The notes: generated from the sequence alone by a model not told the origin. 36,232 nt of DNA from Bacteroidota bacterium (GCA_030698405.1 JAUYMU010000063.1:1-36232); one strand, 5' to 3'; counted from the first letter of the stretch, positions 16,025 to 24,716 are shown. A program made the numbers and translations.

Positions 16025-16355
16025 TGAAATTAAAACCTGGCTTTACGATATTTTGCAATCGATTAAAGAGATTGATAGTTATTACGAAAACAAGCCAAGA
16101 GTTTTTGATGAATACCTGACTGATATTAAGACTAAAAGGGCGATTGAACGTAATTTGGAGATAATTGGTGAAGCTGTTAATCGGATACGTAAAAAGGATA
16201 AAAATTTCAAACTTGAAAATGCTGAAAAGATTATTGGTACCCGTAACAGAATAATTCATGGTTACGACAGGATTTCAGACGACTTGATCTGGAGTATTGT
16301 GATTAATCATTTACCAAAACTGAAAGGCGAAGTAACAGGGCTATTGGATAAATAA
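16017..16355 (+). CDS. hepT: HepT-type HEPN toxin (DUF86)
   Basis: A 112-residue all-helical HEPN protein. The ribonuclease motif R-x4-H-x-Y is complete: R76, H81 and Y83 in RNRIIHGY, with the tyrosine that MntA-type antitoxins are known to AMPylate. Other family blocks are WLYDILQSIKEID and RNLEIIGEAVNRI. In studied systems HepT cleaves RNA (tRNA or mRNA) and stops growth unless modified. It overlaps mntA, so the two are translated from one message. The pair may act in plasmid or island maintenance, or in phage defence beside the methyltransferase trio. Confidence 0.9.
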   Translation: MDNEIKTWLYDILQSIKEIDSYYENKPRVFDEYLTDIKTKRAIERNLEIIGEAVNRIRKKDKNFKLENAEKIIGTRNRIIHGYDRISDDLIWSIVINHLPKLKGEVTGLLDK

Positions 16356-16709
16356 TGAGCCACTATCCGCTAAAAAGGGTCAATTCTCCACTCAAATAAA
16401 AGTTTTCAGAAAATAAATTCATCGCGCAATCAATCATCACACTTGCCGGTTACCGCCATTTCAGTGCCTTAAACCAGACAGGTTTTCAAAACCTGTCTGG
16501 TTTAAGGCACCCCACAATAAAATATTTTGTAAAATTTAAGAGAAGTGAACATAGAAAAGATGTAATTTTGAACACGCAAAACAGTGCATTTGTAAACCCC
16601 ACAATTTATAATAGTTTATAAAAGAACTGTTTTTTAACTCATAGTCCCGATATTTTCATACTCCAAAGAATATTATCTCCCAATATGTAAAAGTTCTTAC
16701 TACATTTTT
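16356..16709. other. AT-rich gene-free stretch before the methyltransferase operon
   Basis: About 350 bases with no supported gene. It contains the long inverted repeat at 16464-16510, then AT-rich sequence leading to the promoter-like box at 16710. Confidence 0.6.
16464..16510. repeat. 47-bp perfect inverted repeat
   Basis: Arms of 23 bases (16464-16486 and 16488-16510; left arm begins GTGCCTTAAACCAGACAGG) flank a single central C. It lies between hepT and the methyltransferase gene and could act as a terminator-like barrier in both directions or be a REP-type insertion. A related CAGGTTTT/AAAACCTG core occurs near 15390-15406. Confidence 0.9.
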
Positions 16710-16717
16710 TACCTTTG
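16710..16717 (+). promoter_or_regulatory. Candidate -7 box giving a leaderless methyltransferase transcript
   Basis: TACCTTTG matches TAnnTTTG exactly and ends 6 bases before the ATG at 16724, so the transcript would begin at or very near the start codon. No clear -33 TTG is visible. Confidence 0.45.
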
Positions 16718-16723
16718 GAACTT

Positions 16724-17806
16724 ATGGATAATAGCAAAAAAATAATTGCAATTGATTTATTTTGTGGAGTTGGAGGATTATCCTTCGGTCTAAAAGAGGC
16801 TGGCATTGAGGTAAAAGCAGGTGTAGATATAGATAAAACATGTGAATTTGCATATACTTATAATTGCAATGCAGAATTTATTCATGAAAGTGTAGATGAA
16901 GTTAAAAGTTCTACTCTAAATAAAATATATGGCAAAATTGACTATAGGCTTTTAGCGGGCTGTGCCCCTTGCCAACCATTCTCTACTTACACATATAAAT
17001 CAGATAAAACGAAAGATAATAGATGGCAGTTGTTGTATGAATTTGCAAGGCTTATTGATGAAACAACACCTGATTTCGTTACAATGGAGAATGTTCCGAC
17101 TTTAATTAATTTTAAGGCTGCGCCTGTATTTTATGATTTTGTAAAGAAGCTTAAGCAGAGTCAATATCACGTATGGTACGATATTGTATATGCTCCAGAT
17201 TATGGGATTCCTCAAAAAAGGAAAAGGCTTGTTCTTTTAGCTTCAAAACATGGAAATATTGAATTAATTCCACCAACACATAAGCCTAGTGAATATAAAA
17301 CGGTACGTGACGCAATTGGTAAACTTGATAAGATTTCTGACGGTGAATTTTCTTCAACTGACATCGTTCACAAATCGGCAAAATTATCAGAACTTAATTT
17401 AAAAAGGATTAAACAATCAAAACCGGGTGGAAGTTGGAAAACAGATTGGGATGAGGAATTGAAATTGGATTGTCATATTTCAGAAACCGGGAAGGGTTAT
17501 GGGAGTGTATATGGTCGTATGAAATGGGATGAGCCATCACCAACAATGACAACTTTCTGTAATGGGATTGGTAATGGTAGATTTGGACACCCTGAGCAGG
17601 ATAGAGCAATTTCATTAAGAGAGGCAGCAGTTTTACAGAGTTTCCCAGAAAACTATAAATTTGCCGACAACGCGGAAAGCCTTATTTCGAAATACATAGC
17701 AAAACATATAGGGAATGCTGTACCACCAAGATTAGGTGAGGTTATTGGAATAAGTATTAAAAAACATATTGAAAATCTGAACAATGGCAAAAGCATTAAA
17801 AAGTAA
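16724..17806 (+). CDS. C5-cytosine DNA methyltransferase
   Basis: A 360-residue Dcm-type enzyme that transfers a methyl group from SAM to cytosine C5 in DNA. The motifs occur in the usual order: I AIDLFCGVGGLSFGL, IV GCAPCQPFSTY with the catalytic Cys, VI MENVPTL, VIII YGIPQKRKRLVLLA, IX REAAVLQSFPENYKF, and X KHIGNAVPPRLGEVIG. The target-recognition region between VIII and IX is short to moderate, and the recognition site cannot be read. A TTG start 9 bases earlier is possible, but the promoter-like box covers it, so I use the ATG at 16724. The DUF262 gene overlaps its 3' end by 23 bases. Base composition is more AT-rich than the nif genes, suggesting transfer. Confidence 0.92.
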   Translation: MDNSKKIIAIDLFCGVGGLSFGLKEAGIEVKAGVDIDKTCEFAYTYNCNAEFIHESVDEVKSSTLNKIYGKIDYRLLAGCAPCQPFSTYTYKSDKTKDNRWQLLYEFARLIDETTPDFVTMENVPTLINFKAAPVFYDFVKKLKQSQYHVWYDIVYAPDYGIPQKRKRLVLLASKHGNIELIPPTHKPSEYKTVRDAIGKLDKISDGEFSSTDIVHKSAKLSELNLKRIKQSKPGGSWKTDWDEELKLDCHISETGKGYGSVYGRMKWDEPSPTMTTFCNGIGNGRFGHPEQDRAISLREAAVLQSFPENYKFADNAESLISKYIAKHIGNAVPPRLGEVIGISIKKHIENLNNGKSIKK

Positions 17807-18869
17807 GTTTTCAGAAGAGAAACAAGCTTTAATCATAGAACAGTTTAATCAAAAGTCAAAATTGTATGAGTATCGTACAAAAGATTATGCATTTGAAGTT
17901 ATTCTTTCGAAATACGGAGAGGAGGATGATGATAAAGCGACACTATATGTCCCAGATTATCAGCGTGAATTTGTATGGAAAAATGATAAAAGGTCAAAGT
18001 ATATTGAATCAGTATTATTAGGAATGCCATTAACACCTTTTTTAGTTTCCGAAGATGGGCAACGAAGGTTGGAAATCATTGATGGTTCTCAAAGGATTAG
18101 GACTCTAATTTCATTTTACAATAATGAGTTTAGTTTAAGAAAATTGGACAAACTTAATGAACTGGATGGTGCGAGATATAGAGATTTACCTATAAATCTA
18201 CAAAGATATCTAGACAATCAGGATTTTAGAATAATAGTAGTTGAAGATGCAAAAGAGGAAATTCGTCAAGATATATTTGAACGTATTAATACTACAAGTG
18301 AAGGATTGACCGATTCCGAAATACGAAAAGGTTCGTTTTCTGGCCCTTTCTATGATTTAGTTTTGGAACTAAAAAAAGATGCAAAGTTTAGAGATATTTG
18401 TCCTGTTTCAGAAGACAGAGAGAAACGAGGTGAGTATGAAGAATTGGTATTAAGATTTTTAGCCTATTCTGATAAATATCTTGAATTTAAACATGATGTT
18501 GCTAAATTCTTAAATATCTATCTAGAAGCGAAAAATTCAAGTGAATTTGACTCAGATTTATATAAAGACCGTTTTAATAAAATGATTTCTTTTATTAGCA
18601 GATACTTTCCTCTAGGCTTTCGTAAAGATGTTAATAATAATTCTACTCCCCGAGTGCGGTTTGAGGCTATCGCCGTTGGTACATATTTAGCACTAAAAGA
18701 TAATCCTGATTTAGAAAATCCGAATATAGAATGGATTAATTCGGAGGGATTTAAGATTCAAACAACTTCCGATTCCTCAAATAATCCTAACAGATTAAAG
18801 GAGAGAGTAGAATTTGTTAAAGATGGCCTATTAGGTAAACTTAATGAAAATAGGCTTGCAAATGGATAA
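17784..18869 (+). CDS. DUF262 (GmrSD/ParB-like fold) protein
   Basis: A 361-residue protein whose N-terminal part is the DUF262 domain: YVPDYQREFVWKNDKRSKYI at about 55-74 (YQREF 59-63), SVLLGMPLTPFLV, and EIIDGSQRIRTLISFYNNEF with the DGSQR motif at 100-104, followed by FERINTTSEGLTDSEIRKG. DUF262 is the nucleotide-dependent half of GmrSD type IV restriction enzymes, in which DGxQR is part of the active site. No C-terminal HNH (DUF1524) half is visible here; the remaining residues are helical and unassigned. The start overlaps the methyltransferase end by 23 bases, and the HEPN gene overlaps this stop, so the three are translationally linked. A role in restriction of DNA with the wrong modification is plausible but inferred. 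Confidence 0.85.
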   Translation: MAKALKSKFSEEKQALIIEQFNQKSKLYEYRTKDYAFEVILSKYGEEDDDKATLYVPDYQREFVWKNDKRSKYIESVLLGMPLTPFLVSEDGQRRLEIIDGSQRIRTLISFYNNEFSLRKLDKLNELDGARYRDLPINLQRYLDNQDFRIIVVEDAKEEIRQDIFERINTTSEGLTDSEIRKGSFSGPFYDLVLELKKDAKFRDICPVSEDREKRGEYEELVLRFLAYSDKYLEFKHDVAKFLNIYLEAKNSSEFDSDLYKDRFNKMISFISRYFPLGFRKDVNNNSTPRVRFEAIAVGTYLALKDNPDLENPNIEWINSEGFKIQTTSDSSNNPNRLKERVEFVKDGLLGKLNENRLANG

Positions 18870-19548
18870 TACAAAGTCAAATTTCGAGAAAAGGAAAATC
18901 GAAATAGATACCTATATAAAGTATCTTTTATTATTAGATAAGGATGACGTTGAATTAAGCTATTCTCAAAATAATGTAAAAAAAACGGAGCTAGTAGAAG
19001 GTGCGTTTTTAACAACTTTAACTGCAAATTCTTTTTTGCTACTATATAATGTAATCGAATCTACAATTAGAAATGCGATAATTGCAATCTATGATAGTAT
19101 AAAAAATGAGGGTATTACATTTGATGAATTATCTGACAACCTCAAGAAACTTTGGGCGAGGTATGAAACTGAGCGTTTTAAAGAAGGTAACTTTAAAATG
19201 GACACTATCCGCGAATTTGTTTTAGATTTTGCAAATAAAATTACCGCTAAAGAAATTGTTGTGTTTTCTGAGGAGTGGATGGATTTCTCTGGAAACCTAG
19301 ATGCGAATGAGATTAGAGGTTTAGCTGAAAAAATAGGCTTTTTGAAATCACCTGATGGTAGAAATTTAGTTAAAATTAAAGATAAGCGAAATAGATTAGC
19401 GCATGGAGAGCATACTTTTTATGATGTTGGTAAAGATTTTACTATTAAAGAGATTGATACGTTAAAAGTTGAAGTATTTGAATATTTGGACGATGTTGTA
19501 AGTAAGGTAGAGTTATTTATAGAAAATAGAAGTTATAAGAAACAATAA
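18862..19548 (+). CDS. MAE_28990/MAE_18760-like HEPN nuclease
   Basis: A 228-residue helical protein. It carries the HEPN ribonuclease signature R-x4-H as RNRLAHGEH at about 176-184, preceded by a long helical body (TANSFLLLYNVIESTIRNAI is a typical first HEPN helix pair, then EIRGLAEKIGF). This pattern fits the MAE_28990/MAE_18760 HEPN group, which is found in defence-type neighbourhoods. An in-frame ATG at 18844 would add six residues; I prefer 18862 because it gives the short 8-base ATGGATAA overlap with the DUF262 stop. It probably acts as an RNase effector of the operon, but no function is proven from sequence. Confidence 0.8.
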   Translation: MDNTKSNFEKRKIEIDTYIKYLLLLDKDDVELSYSQNNVKKTELVEGAFLTTLTANSFLLLYNVIESTIRNAIIAIYDSIKNEGITFDELSDNLKKLWARYETERFKEGNFKMDTIREFVLDFANKITAKEIVVFSEEWMDFSGNLDANEIRGLAEKIGFLKSPDGRNLVKIKDKRNRLAHGEHTFYDVGKDFTIKEIDTLKVEVFEYLDDVVSKVELFIENRSYKKQ

Positions 19549-19690
19549 ATTATCAAAAGGAATTAGATTCGTATGACGGTAACATACCAGATAATTTTTC
19601 ACTAAAGCCAAATCTTTCAGGAAAACGTTTCCCTAATTTTTCATCTTCTCATCTTCTCATTTTTCACCTCTGCCCACCTTCCCCCCCCTT

Positions 19691-19706
19691 CCTACCAAAA
19701 CGTAGG
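19691..19706. promoter_or_regulatory. CCTAC-N6-GTAGG inverted repeat upstream of nifH, copy 1
   Basis: CCTACCAAAACGTAGG has 5-base arms. An almost identical site lies exactly 100 bases downstream at 19791-19806. It is placed about 275 bases before nifH. Confidence 0.4.
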
Positions 19707-19790
19707 TTAAGCCAATATTAAGTCACCTGTAACCCTTGCTATCATTGCTTTTGTGCCGTGCAACACGTTTTGTACGCCTCGTTAGTGTTT

Positions 19791-19806
19791 CCTACCAAAA
19801 AGTAGG
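19791..19806. promoter_or_regulatory. CCTAC-N6-GTAGG inverted repeat upstream of nifH, copy 2
   Basis: CCTACCAAAAAGTAGG, one base different from copy 1, followed by ATTTTTT. It may be an operator for a dimeric regulator of nifH, or the first half of a weak terminator; the paired spacing favours an operator. Confidence 0.4.
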
Positions 19807-19882
19807 ATTTTTTCGTGTGCCAAACTTCCTTCAGAAATAAATAAGCATCTGTAAGTTCCAGATAACCAACATTCAAAGCACA

Positions 19883-19915
19883 ACTTCGGACTTCGGACTT
19901 CGGACTCCGGACTTC
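19883..19915. repeat. 7-bp tandem repeat in the nifH leader region
   Basis: ACTTCGG is repeated four times (19883-19910, the fourth copy ACTCCGG), then ACTTCC. The remaining leader 19549-19980 contains no gene. It also holds an eight-C run at 19681-19688 and two ATCTTCTC units near 19642-19658. I found no convincing -24/-12 sigma-54 promoter by eye. Confidence 0.85.
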
Positions 19916-19935
19916 CTCTGGCATCATTGTCGTAA

Positions 19936-20805
<870 letters not shown>

Positions 20806-20810
20806 AAAAT

Positions 20811-20815
20811 AGGAG
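20811..20815 (+). promoter_or_regulatory. Shine-Dalgarno site for nifI1
   Basis: AGGAG nine bases before the ATG at 20825, stronger than most ribosome sites in this window. Confidence 0.6.
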
Positions 20816-20824
20816 AACCAAAGT

Positions 20825-21151
20825 ATGTTAATGATTAGAGCAATAATTCGTCCTGATAAATCTAGTAAAGTTTTAAATGCCTTATTCGAAGCCGGATATG
20901 TGGCTGTTACAAAAATCCCGGTAGTGGGTCGCGGAAAACAGCGTGGTATTAAAATCGGTGATGTAACTTATGATGAGCTTCCAAAAGAAATGCTGCTCAT
21001 AGTTATCAAAGACGAAGACAAGGATTTTGCCGTCACTACCATTATGGAAGCTGCCCGTACCGAACCAAAAGGAGCTTTCGGCGATGGAAAAATTTTCATC
21101 ACACCGGTAGAAGAAGCCTACACCATCAGTCGCGGAACCAAGGAATTATAA
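20825..21151 (+). CDS. nifI1: NifI1, PII-like regulator of nitrogenase activity
   Basis: A 108-residue GlnB-family protein between nifH and nifD. The PII fold is seen in MIRAIIRPDKSSKVLNALFEAGY, the T-loop area VVGRGKQRGIKIGDVTYDELPK, and the C-terminal nucleotide-binding block GAFGDGKIFITPVEEAYTISRG. In methanogens NifI1 and NifI2 form a heteromer that binds the MoFe protein and blocks it when ammonium is present, relieved by 2-oxoglutarate; the gene order here matches that system. The true start could be the ATG at 20831, which would give the family-typical MIRAIIRP; the Shine-Dalgarno spacing slightly favours 20825. Confidence 0.94.
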   Translation: MLMIRAIIRPDKSSKVLNALFEAGYVAVTKIPVVGRGKQRGIKIGDVTYDELPKEMLLIVIKDEDKDFAVTTIMEAARTEPKGAFGDGKIFITPVEEAYTISRGTKEL

Positions 21152-21168
21152 CCAAAAACTGTACGATT

Positions 21169-21546
21169 ATGAAGTTAATTATGGCAATCATACGCATCAA
21201 CAAGATGAACGAAACCAAAATGGCTTTGTCCGCTGCAGGTCTTCCCTCAATGACAGCAACCGGTAAAGTGTTTGGCCGCGGTAAAGGTCTTTGGGATGCG
21301 AAAGTGCTGGAAGGCGTAAAAAAAGATCTTCCTGAGGCATTGGTCCATCTGAATAAAGAACCCCGGTTACGTCCGCAACGCGTGGTAACTATTGTGGTTA
21401 CCGATGAAAATCTCAACAAAGCTGTTGAAACCATCATCGAAGCAAACCAAACTCCTGAACCGGGTGACGGTAAAATTTTCGTCATTCCATTACACGAATC
21501 AGTCCGGGTCAGAACCGGCGAAAGAGGCGACATAACATTGGATTAA
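21169..21546 (+). CDS. nifI2: NifI2, PII-like regulator of nitrogenase activity
   Basis: A 125-residue GlnB-family partner of NifI1. It begins MKLIMAIIRINKMNETKMAL, has a longer T-loop region (VFGRGKGLWDAKVLEGVKKD, then EALVHLNKEPRLRPQRVVTIVV) than NifI1, and ends with PGDGKIFVIPLHESVRVRTGERG, the nucleotide-binding C-loop. The length and the extended T-loop are typical for NifI2. It lies 17 bases after nifI1 and 11 bases before nifD, so it is co-transcribed with both. Predicted role: post-translational ammonium switch-off of the nitrogenase. Confidence 0.94.
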   Translation: MKLIMAIIRINKMNETKMALSAAGLPSMTATGKVFGRGKGLWDAKVLEGVKKDLPEALVHLNKEPRLRPQRVVTIVVTDENLNKAVETIIEANQTPEPGDGKIFVIPLHESVRVRTGERGDITLD

Positions 21547-21557
21547 AATTTACAATT

Positions 21558-23189
21558 ATGCCAAACAAAAAAGATTATACCAACGGATTACCAGATCCTT
21601 CTGCTCTTAGAGACGAAATTCTGAAGAAATATCCACCGAAAATAGCAAAGAAACGGGTCAAGGGGATGGTGATTAACGATCCTTCGGTCGAACAGGAAGT
21701 GATGGCCAATGTGCGCACAATCCCCGGAATTATTACTCAACGTGGTTGTACTTACGCCGGATGTAAAGGGGTAGTACTCGGGCCAACACGCGACATTATT
21801 AACCTGGTTCACGGACCAATCGGATGCAGCTTTTATGCCTGGTTAACCCGTCGTAACCAAACCCGCCCTGCTGAAGGGGAAGATAACTATATTACATATT
21901 GCTTTTCAACCGACATGCAGGATAGCAACATCGTATTCGGTGGCGAAGCAAAACTGAAAGAAGCTATTCGCGAAGCTTTTGAAATATTCAAACCTAAAGC
22001 CATTGGTGTTTTTTCTACCTGCCCGGTAGGTCTGATTGGCGATGATGTTCATTCTGTTTCACGCGATATGAAAGCCGAACTCGGAATAAATATTTTTGGT
22101 TTCAGTTGTGAAGGTTACCGCGGAGTTTCACAATCAGCCGGACACCACATTGCCAACAACGGTGTATTTAAAAACGTAGTCGGTCTCAACGACCGTGCAC
22201 GAACCGGAAAATTCCAGGTGAATATGCTGGGAGAATACAACATCGGGGGCGATGCTTTCGAACTCGAAGCCTTATTCGAAGAAGCCGGAATTACGCTGTT
22301 GTCTTCTTTCTCCGGAAACTCAACCATCAAAAGCATGGAGTATTCGCACACCGCCGATTTGAATATGGTAATGTGTCACCGTTCCATCAACTACATTGCT
22401 GAAATGATGGAAGAAAAATACGGCATTCCATGGGTGAAAGTGAATTTCATTGGCGCCGAATCAACTGCAAAATCACTCCGGAAAGTGGCCGATTATTTTG
22501 GTGATGCTGGTCTGAAAGCCAAAGTGGAAGAAATTATCGAACGCGAATTGGCCAAAGTGAATGCTGTGAAAGTATCCATCAAACCGAAAGTAGAAGGCAA
22601 GCTGGCCATGATGTTCGTTGGAGGTTCACGCGCTCACCATTATCAGGATTTATTCAATGAGCTTGGAATCCGCACAGTGTCTGCCGGATATGAGTTTGCT
22701 CACCGCGACGATTACGAAGGTCGCAAGGTAATCCCAACCATCAAGATTGATGCTGACTCGCGGAACATTGAAGAATTGACAGTTACCAAAGACGAAAAAC
22801 TTTTCCGTAACGATTTGGTTGCGAAAAAAGCTGACTTGGAAAGCAAAGGTTTCGAATTTAAAGATTACGCCGGAATGATGCCGGATATGGCAAAAAATTC
22901 ACTGATTATCGATGATGTTAATCACTGGGAAACTGAAAAATTGATCGAATTCTATAAGCCCGATGTATTCTGTGCCGGAATCAAGGAAAAATACGTGGTC
23001 CAAAAAGCCGGTGTTCCTTTGAAACAATTGCACAGCTACGATTACGGCGGCCCTTACGCAGCCTTTGGTGGAGCCATTAATTTCTACATCGAAATGGAAA
23101 GAATGCTGGCTACCAACATCTGGAAAATGATTGATGCCCCATGGAAACACGAGTCCGAGTTGGTGGGCAGTATGACAATTGAAGCTTAA
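21558..23189 (+). CDS. nifD: Nitrogenase MoFe protein alpha chain
   Basis: A 543-residue subunit that holds FeMo-cofactor and shares the P-cluster with NifK. P-cluster ligands are Cys64 (QRGCTYAGCKGV), Cys90 (HGPIGCSFYAW) and Cys155 (FSTCPVGLIGDD). The cofactor ligands are Cys274 (MVMCHRSINY) and His493 (QLHSYDYGGPY). Around the active site, Gln192 and His196 in GVSQSAGHHIAN match the Mo-type pattern, which argues against a vanadium or iron-only enzyme. The region around 385-450 is longer than in Azotobacter NifD, as in clostridial-type enzymes. No delta-subunit gene is present, again consistent with the Mo enzyme. Confidence 0.97.
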   Translation: MPNKKDYTNGLPDPSALRDEILKKYPPKIAKKRVKGMVINDPSVEQEVMANVRTIPGIITQRGCTYAGCKGVVLGPTRDIINLVHGPIGCSFYAWLTRRNQTRPAEGEDNYITYCFSTDMQDSNIVFGGEAKLKEAIREAFEIFKPKAIGVFSTCPVGLIGDDVHSVSRDMKAELGINIFGFSCEGYRGVSQSAGHHIANNGVFKNVVGLNDRARTGKFQVNMLGEYNIGGDAFELEALFEEAGITLLSSFSGNSTIKSMEYSHTADLNMVMCHRSINYIAEMMEEKYGIPWVKVNFIGAESTAKSLRKVADYFGDAGLKAKVEEIIERELAKVNAVKVSIKPKVEGKLAMMFVGGSRAHHYQDLFNELGIRTVSAGYEFAHRDDYEGRKVIPTIKIDADSRNIEELTVTKDEKLFRNDLVAKKADLESKGFEFKDYAGMMPDMAKNSLIIDDVNHWETEKLIEFYKPDVFCAGIKEKYVVQKAGVPLKQLHSYDYGGPYAAFGGAINFYIEMERMLATNIWKMIDAPWKHESELVGSMTIEA

Positions 23190-23194
23190 AAATC

Positions 23195-23200
23195 AGGAGG
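23195..23200 (+). promoter_or_regulatory. Strong Shine-Dalgarno site for nifK
   Basis: A full AGGAGG seven bases before the ATG at 23208. It is unusual in this phylum and fixes the nifK start. Confidence 0.75.
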
Positions 23201-23207
23201 AAAAATT

Positions 23208-24590
23208 ATGTTACTACGACATACAACAAAAGAAGTAAGAGAGCGGAACGCTTTAACAGTAAATCCGGCCAAAACCTGTCAGCCAGTTGGAGCAATGTAC
23301 GCAGCGCTGGGTGTTCACGGATGCCTTCCTCACAGTCACGGTTCACAAGGTTGCTGCTCGTATCACCGGAGCGCCCTCACCCGTCACTACAAAGAACCGG
23401 TAATGGCTGCAACCAGCTCATTCACTGAAGGTTCTTCAGTATTTGGCGGACAAGCCAACCTTTTGCAAGCCATCGAAACCATTTTTGCGGTTTACGAACC
23501 CGAAATCATCGCAGTGCATTCAACCTGCTTGTCCGAAACCATTGGCGACGACTTAAACCAGATTGTAATCAAAGCACGCGATGAAGGCAAAGTTCCTTTC
23601 GGAAAATACGTGGTTCAGGCAGCAACTCCAAGTTATGTGGGTTCGCATGTTACCGGATACGCCAATATGCTGGAAGCTTTTGTGAAATATTTTGCTGAAA
23701 AAACCGACGAAAAACGCCGGCAGATTAACCTGCTCTCAGGATGGGTTGAACCGGCAGACATGCGCGAATTGAAACGGATCATGAAAGTGATGAAAATTAA
23801 ATCGGTGTTGTTACCCGACACGTCTGATGTACTCGACACCCCAATGACCGGAAAATTCGAAATGTATCCCAAAGGCGGAACCACCATTGCTGAAATGGTG
23901 AGTATGGGCGACAGTATGCAATCGCTCGGGTTGGGTGAATGGGCCACCGAAAAAGCAGCCATTTCATTGGACAATACTTGCAGAGTTCCTTTTGAAATCA
24001 CCGACATCCCGGTTGGAATTAAAGCTACCGACCGTTTTATTCAGGCACTTGCCAAAGCTGGCAGGGTTTCAATTCCTGAACAAATTTCTGAAGAGCGTGG
24101 AAGATTGATTGATGTGATAACCGACATGCACCAATACCTCTACGGAAAAAGAGTTGCTGTTTACGGCGATCCTGACAACATCATTCCGCTCATCGAATTT
24201 TTAGTCGATATGGACATGCAACCGGTTTACATCGTTTCTGGAACACCAGGTAAACATTTCGAAAGCCGCATGGCTGAAATTCTTTCCGAACGTGTTCCTG
24301 AAGCCAAATATAAAAATGGACCTCAGGCCGATATGTTCCTGATGCATCAGTGGATTAAGGAAAATCCGGTTGATCTGTTGATTGGAAATACCTACGGAAA
24401 ATACGTAGCTCGCGACGAAAACATTCCTTTCGTTAGAATGGGGTTCCCGATCATCGATCGCATTGGACACAGCTATTTCTCAACACTCGGTTATATGGGC
24501 GGCCTTCGCATCGTTGAAAAAATCCTTAGCGTCCTGATGGACAAACAGGATGCAACCTGCCTCGAAGAAAAGTTCGAACTGGTGATGTAA
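23208..24590 (+). CDS. nifK: Nitrogenase MoFe protein beta chain
   Basis: A 460-residue subunit that completes the P-cluster and docks NifH. P-cluster ligands are Cys24 (KTCQPVGAMYA), Cys49 (HGSQGCCSYHR) and Cys107 (HSTCLSETIGDDL). QAATPSYVGSHVTGYANML carries the conserved serine-containing loop. It lacks the N-terminal extension of about 50 residues found in Azotobacter NifK, as expected for the short anaerobe type. It is the last gene of the nifHI1I2DK run; a 578-base repeat-bearing gap with hairpins separates it from nifE. Confidence 0.97.
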   Translation: MLLRHTTKEVRERNALTVNPAKTCQPVGAMYAALGVHGCLPHSHGSQGCCSYHRSALTRHYKEPVMAATSSFTEGSSVFGGQANLLQAIETIFAVYEPEIIAVHSTCLSETIGDDLNQIVIKARDEGKVPFGKYVVQAATPSYVGSHVTGYANMLEAFVKYFAEKTDEKRRQINLLSGWVEPADMRELKRIMKVMKIKSVLLPDTSDVLDTPMTGKFEMYPKGGTTIAEMVSMGDSMQSLGLGEWATEKAAISLDNTCRVPFEITDIPVGIKATDRFIQALAKAGRVSIPEQISEERGRLIDVITDMHQYLYGKRVAVYGDPDNIIPLIEFLVDMDMQPVYIVSGTPGKHFESRMAEILSERVPEAKYKNGPQADMFLMHQWIKENPVDLLIGNTYGKYVARDENIPFVRMGFPIIDRIGHSYFSTLGYMGGLRIVEKILSVLMDKQDATCLEEKFELVM

Positions 24591-24660
24591 GTCCTATCAG
24601 GACGACAATCTTGTAGCCCCGGATTTTAATCCGGGGTTGAAAAGAACCAGAGTTTTCCCT

Positions 24661-24716
24661 TACCCTGAAAGGGTAAAATATCAATAACCCCGGGTGAAGT
24701 GCAAAGGAACCCGGGG
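24661..24716. repeat. Dispersed palindromic intergenic element, copy 2
   Basis: TACCCT-GAA-AGGGTA, then AATATCAATAACC, then arms CCCCGGGT (24688-24695) and ACCCGGGG (24709-24716). The same order of parts is found at 14656-14704. Confidence 0.6.

Noticed and set aside
19883-19915. CRISPR or iteron array upstream of nifH
   Set aside because: A 7-bp tandem array without spacers and without a replication gene nearby fits neither a CRISPR array nor an origin of replication.
21558-24590. Vanadium or iron-only nitrogenase
   Set aside because: No delta-subunit gene lies between D and K, the GVSQSAGHHIAN pattern is Mo-type, and nifE, nifN, nifV and mod genes accompany it.
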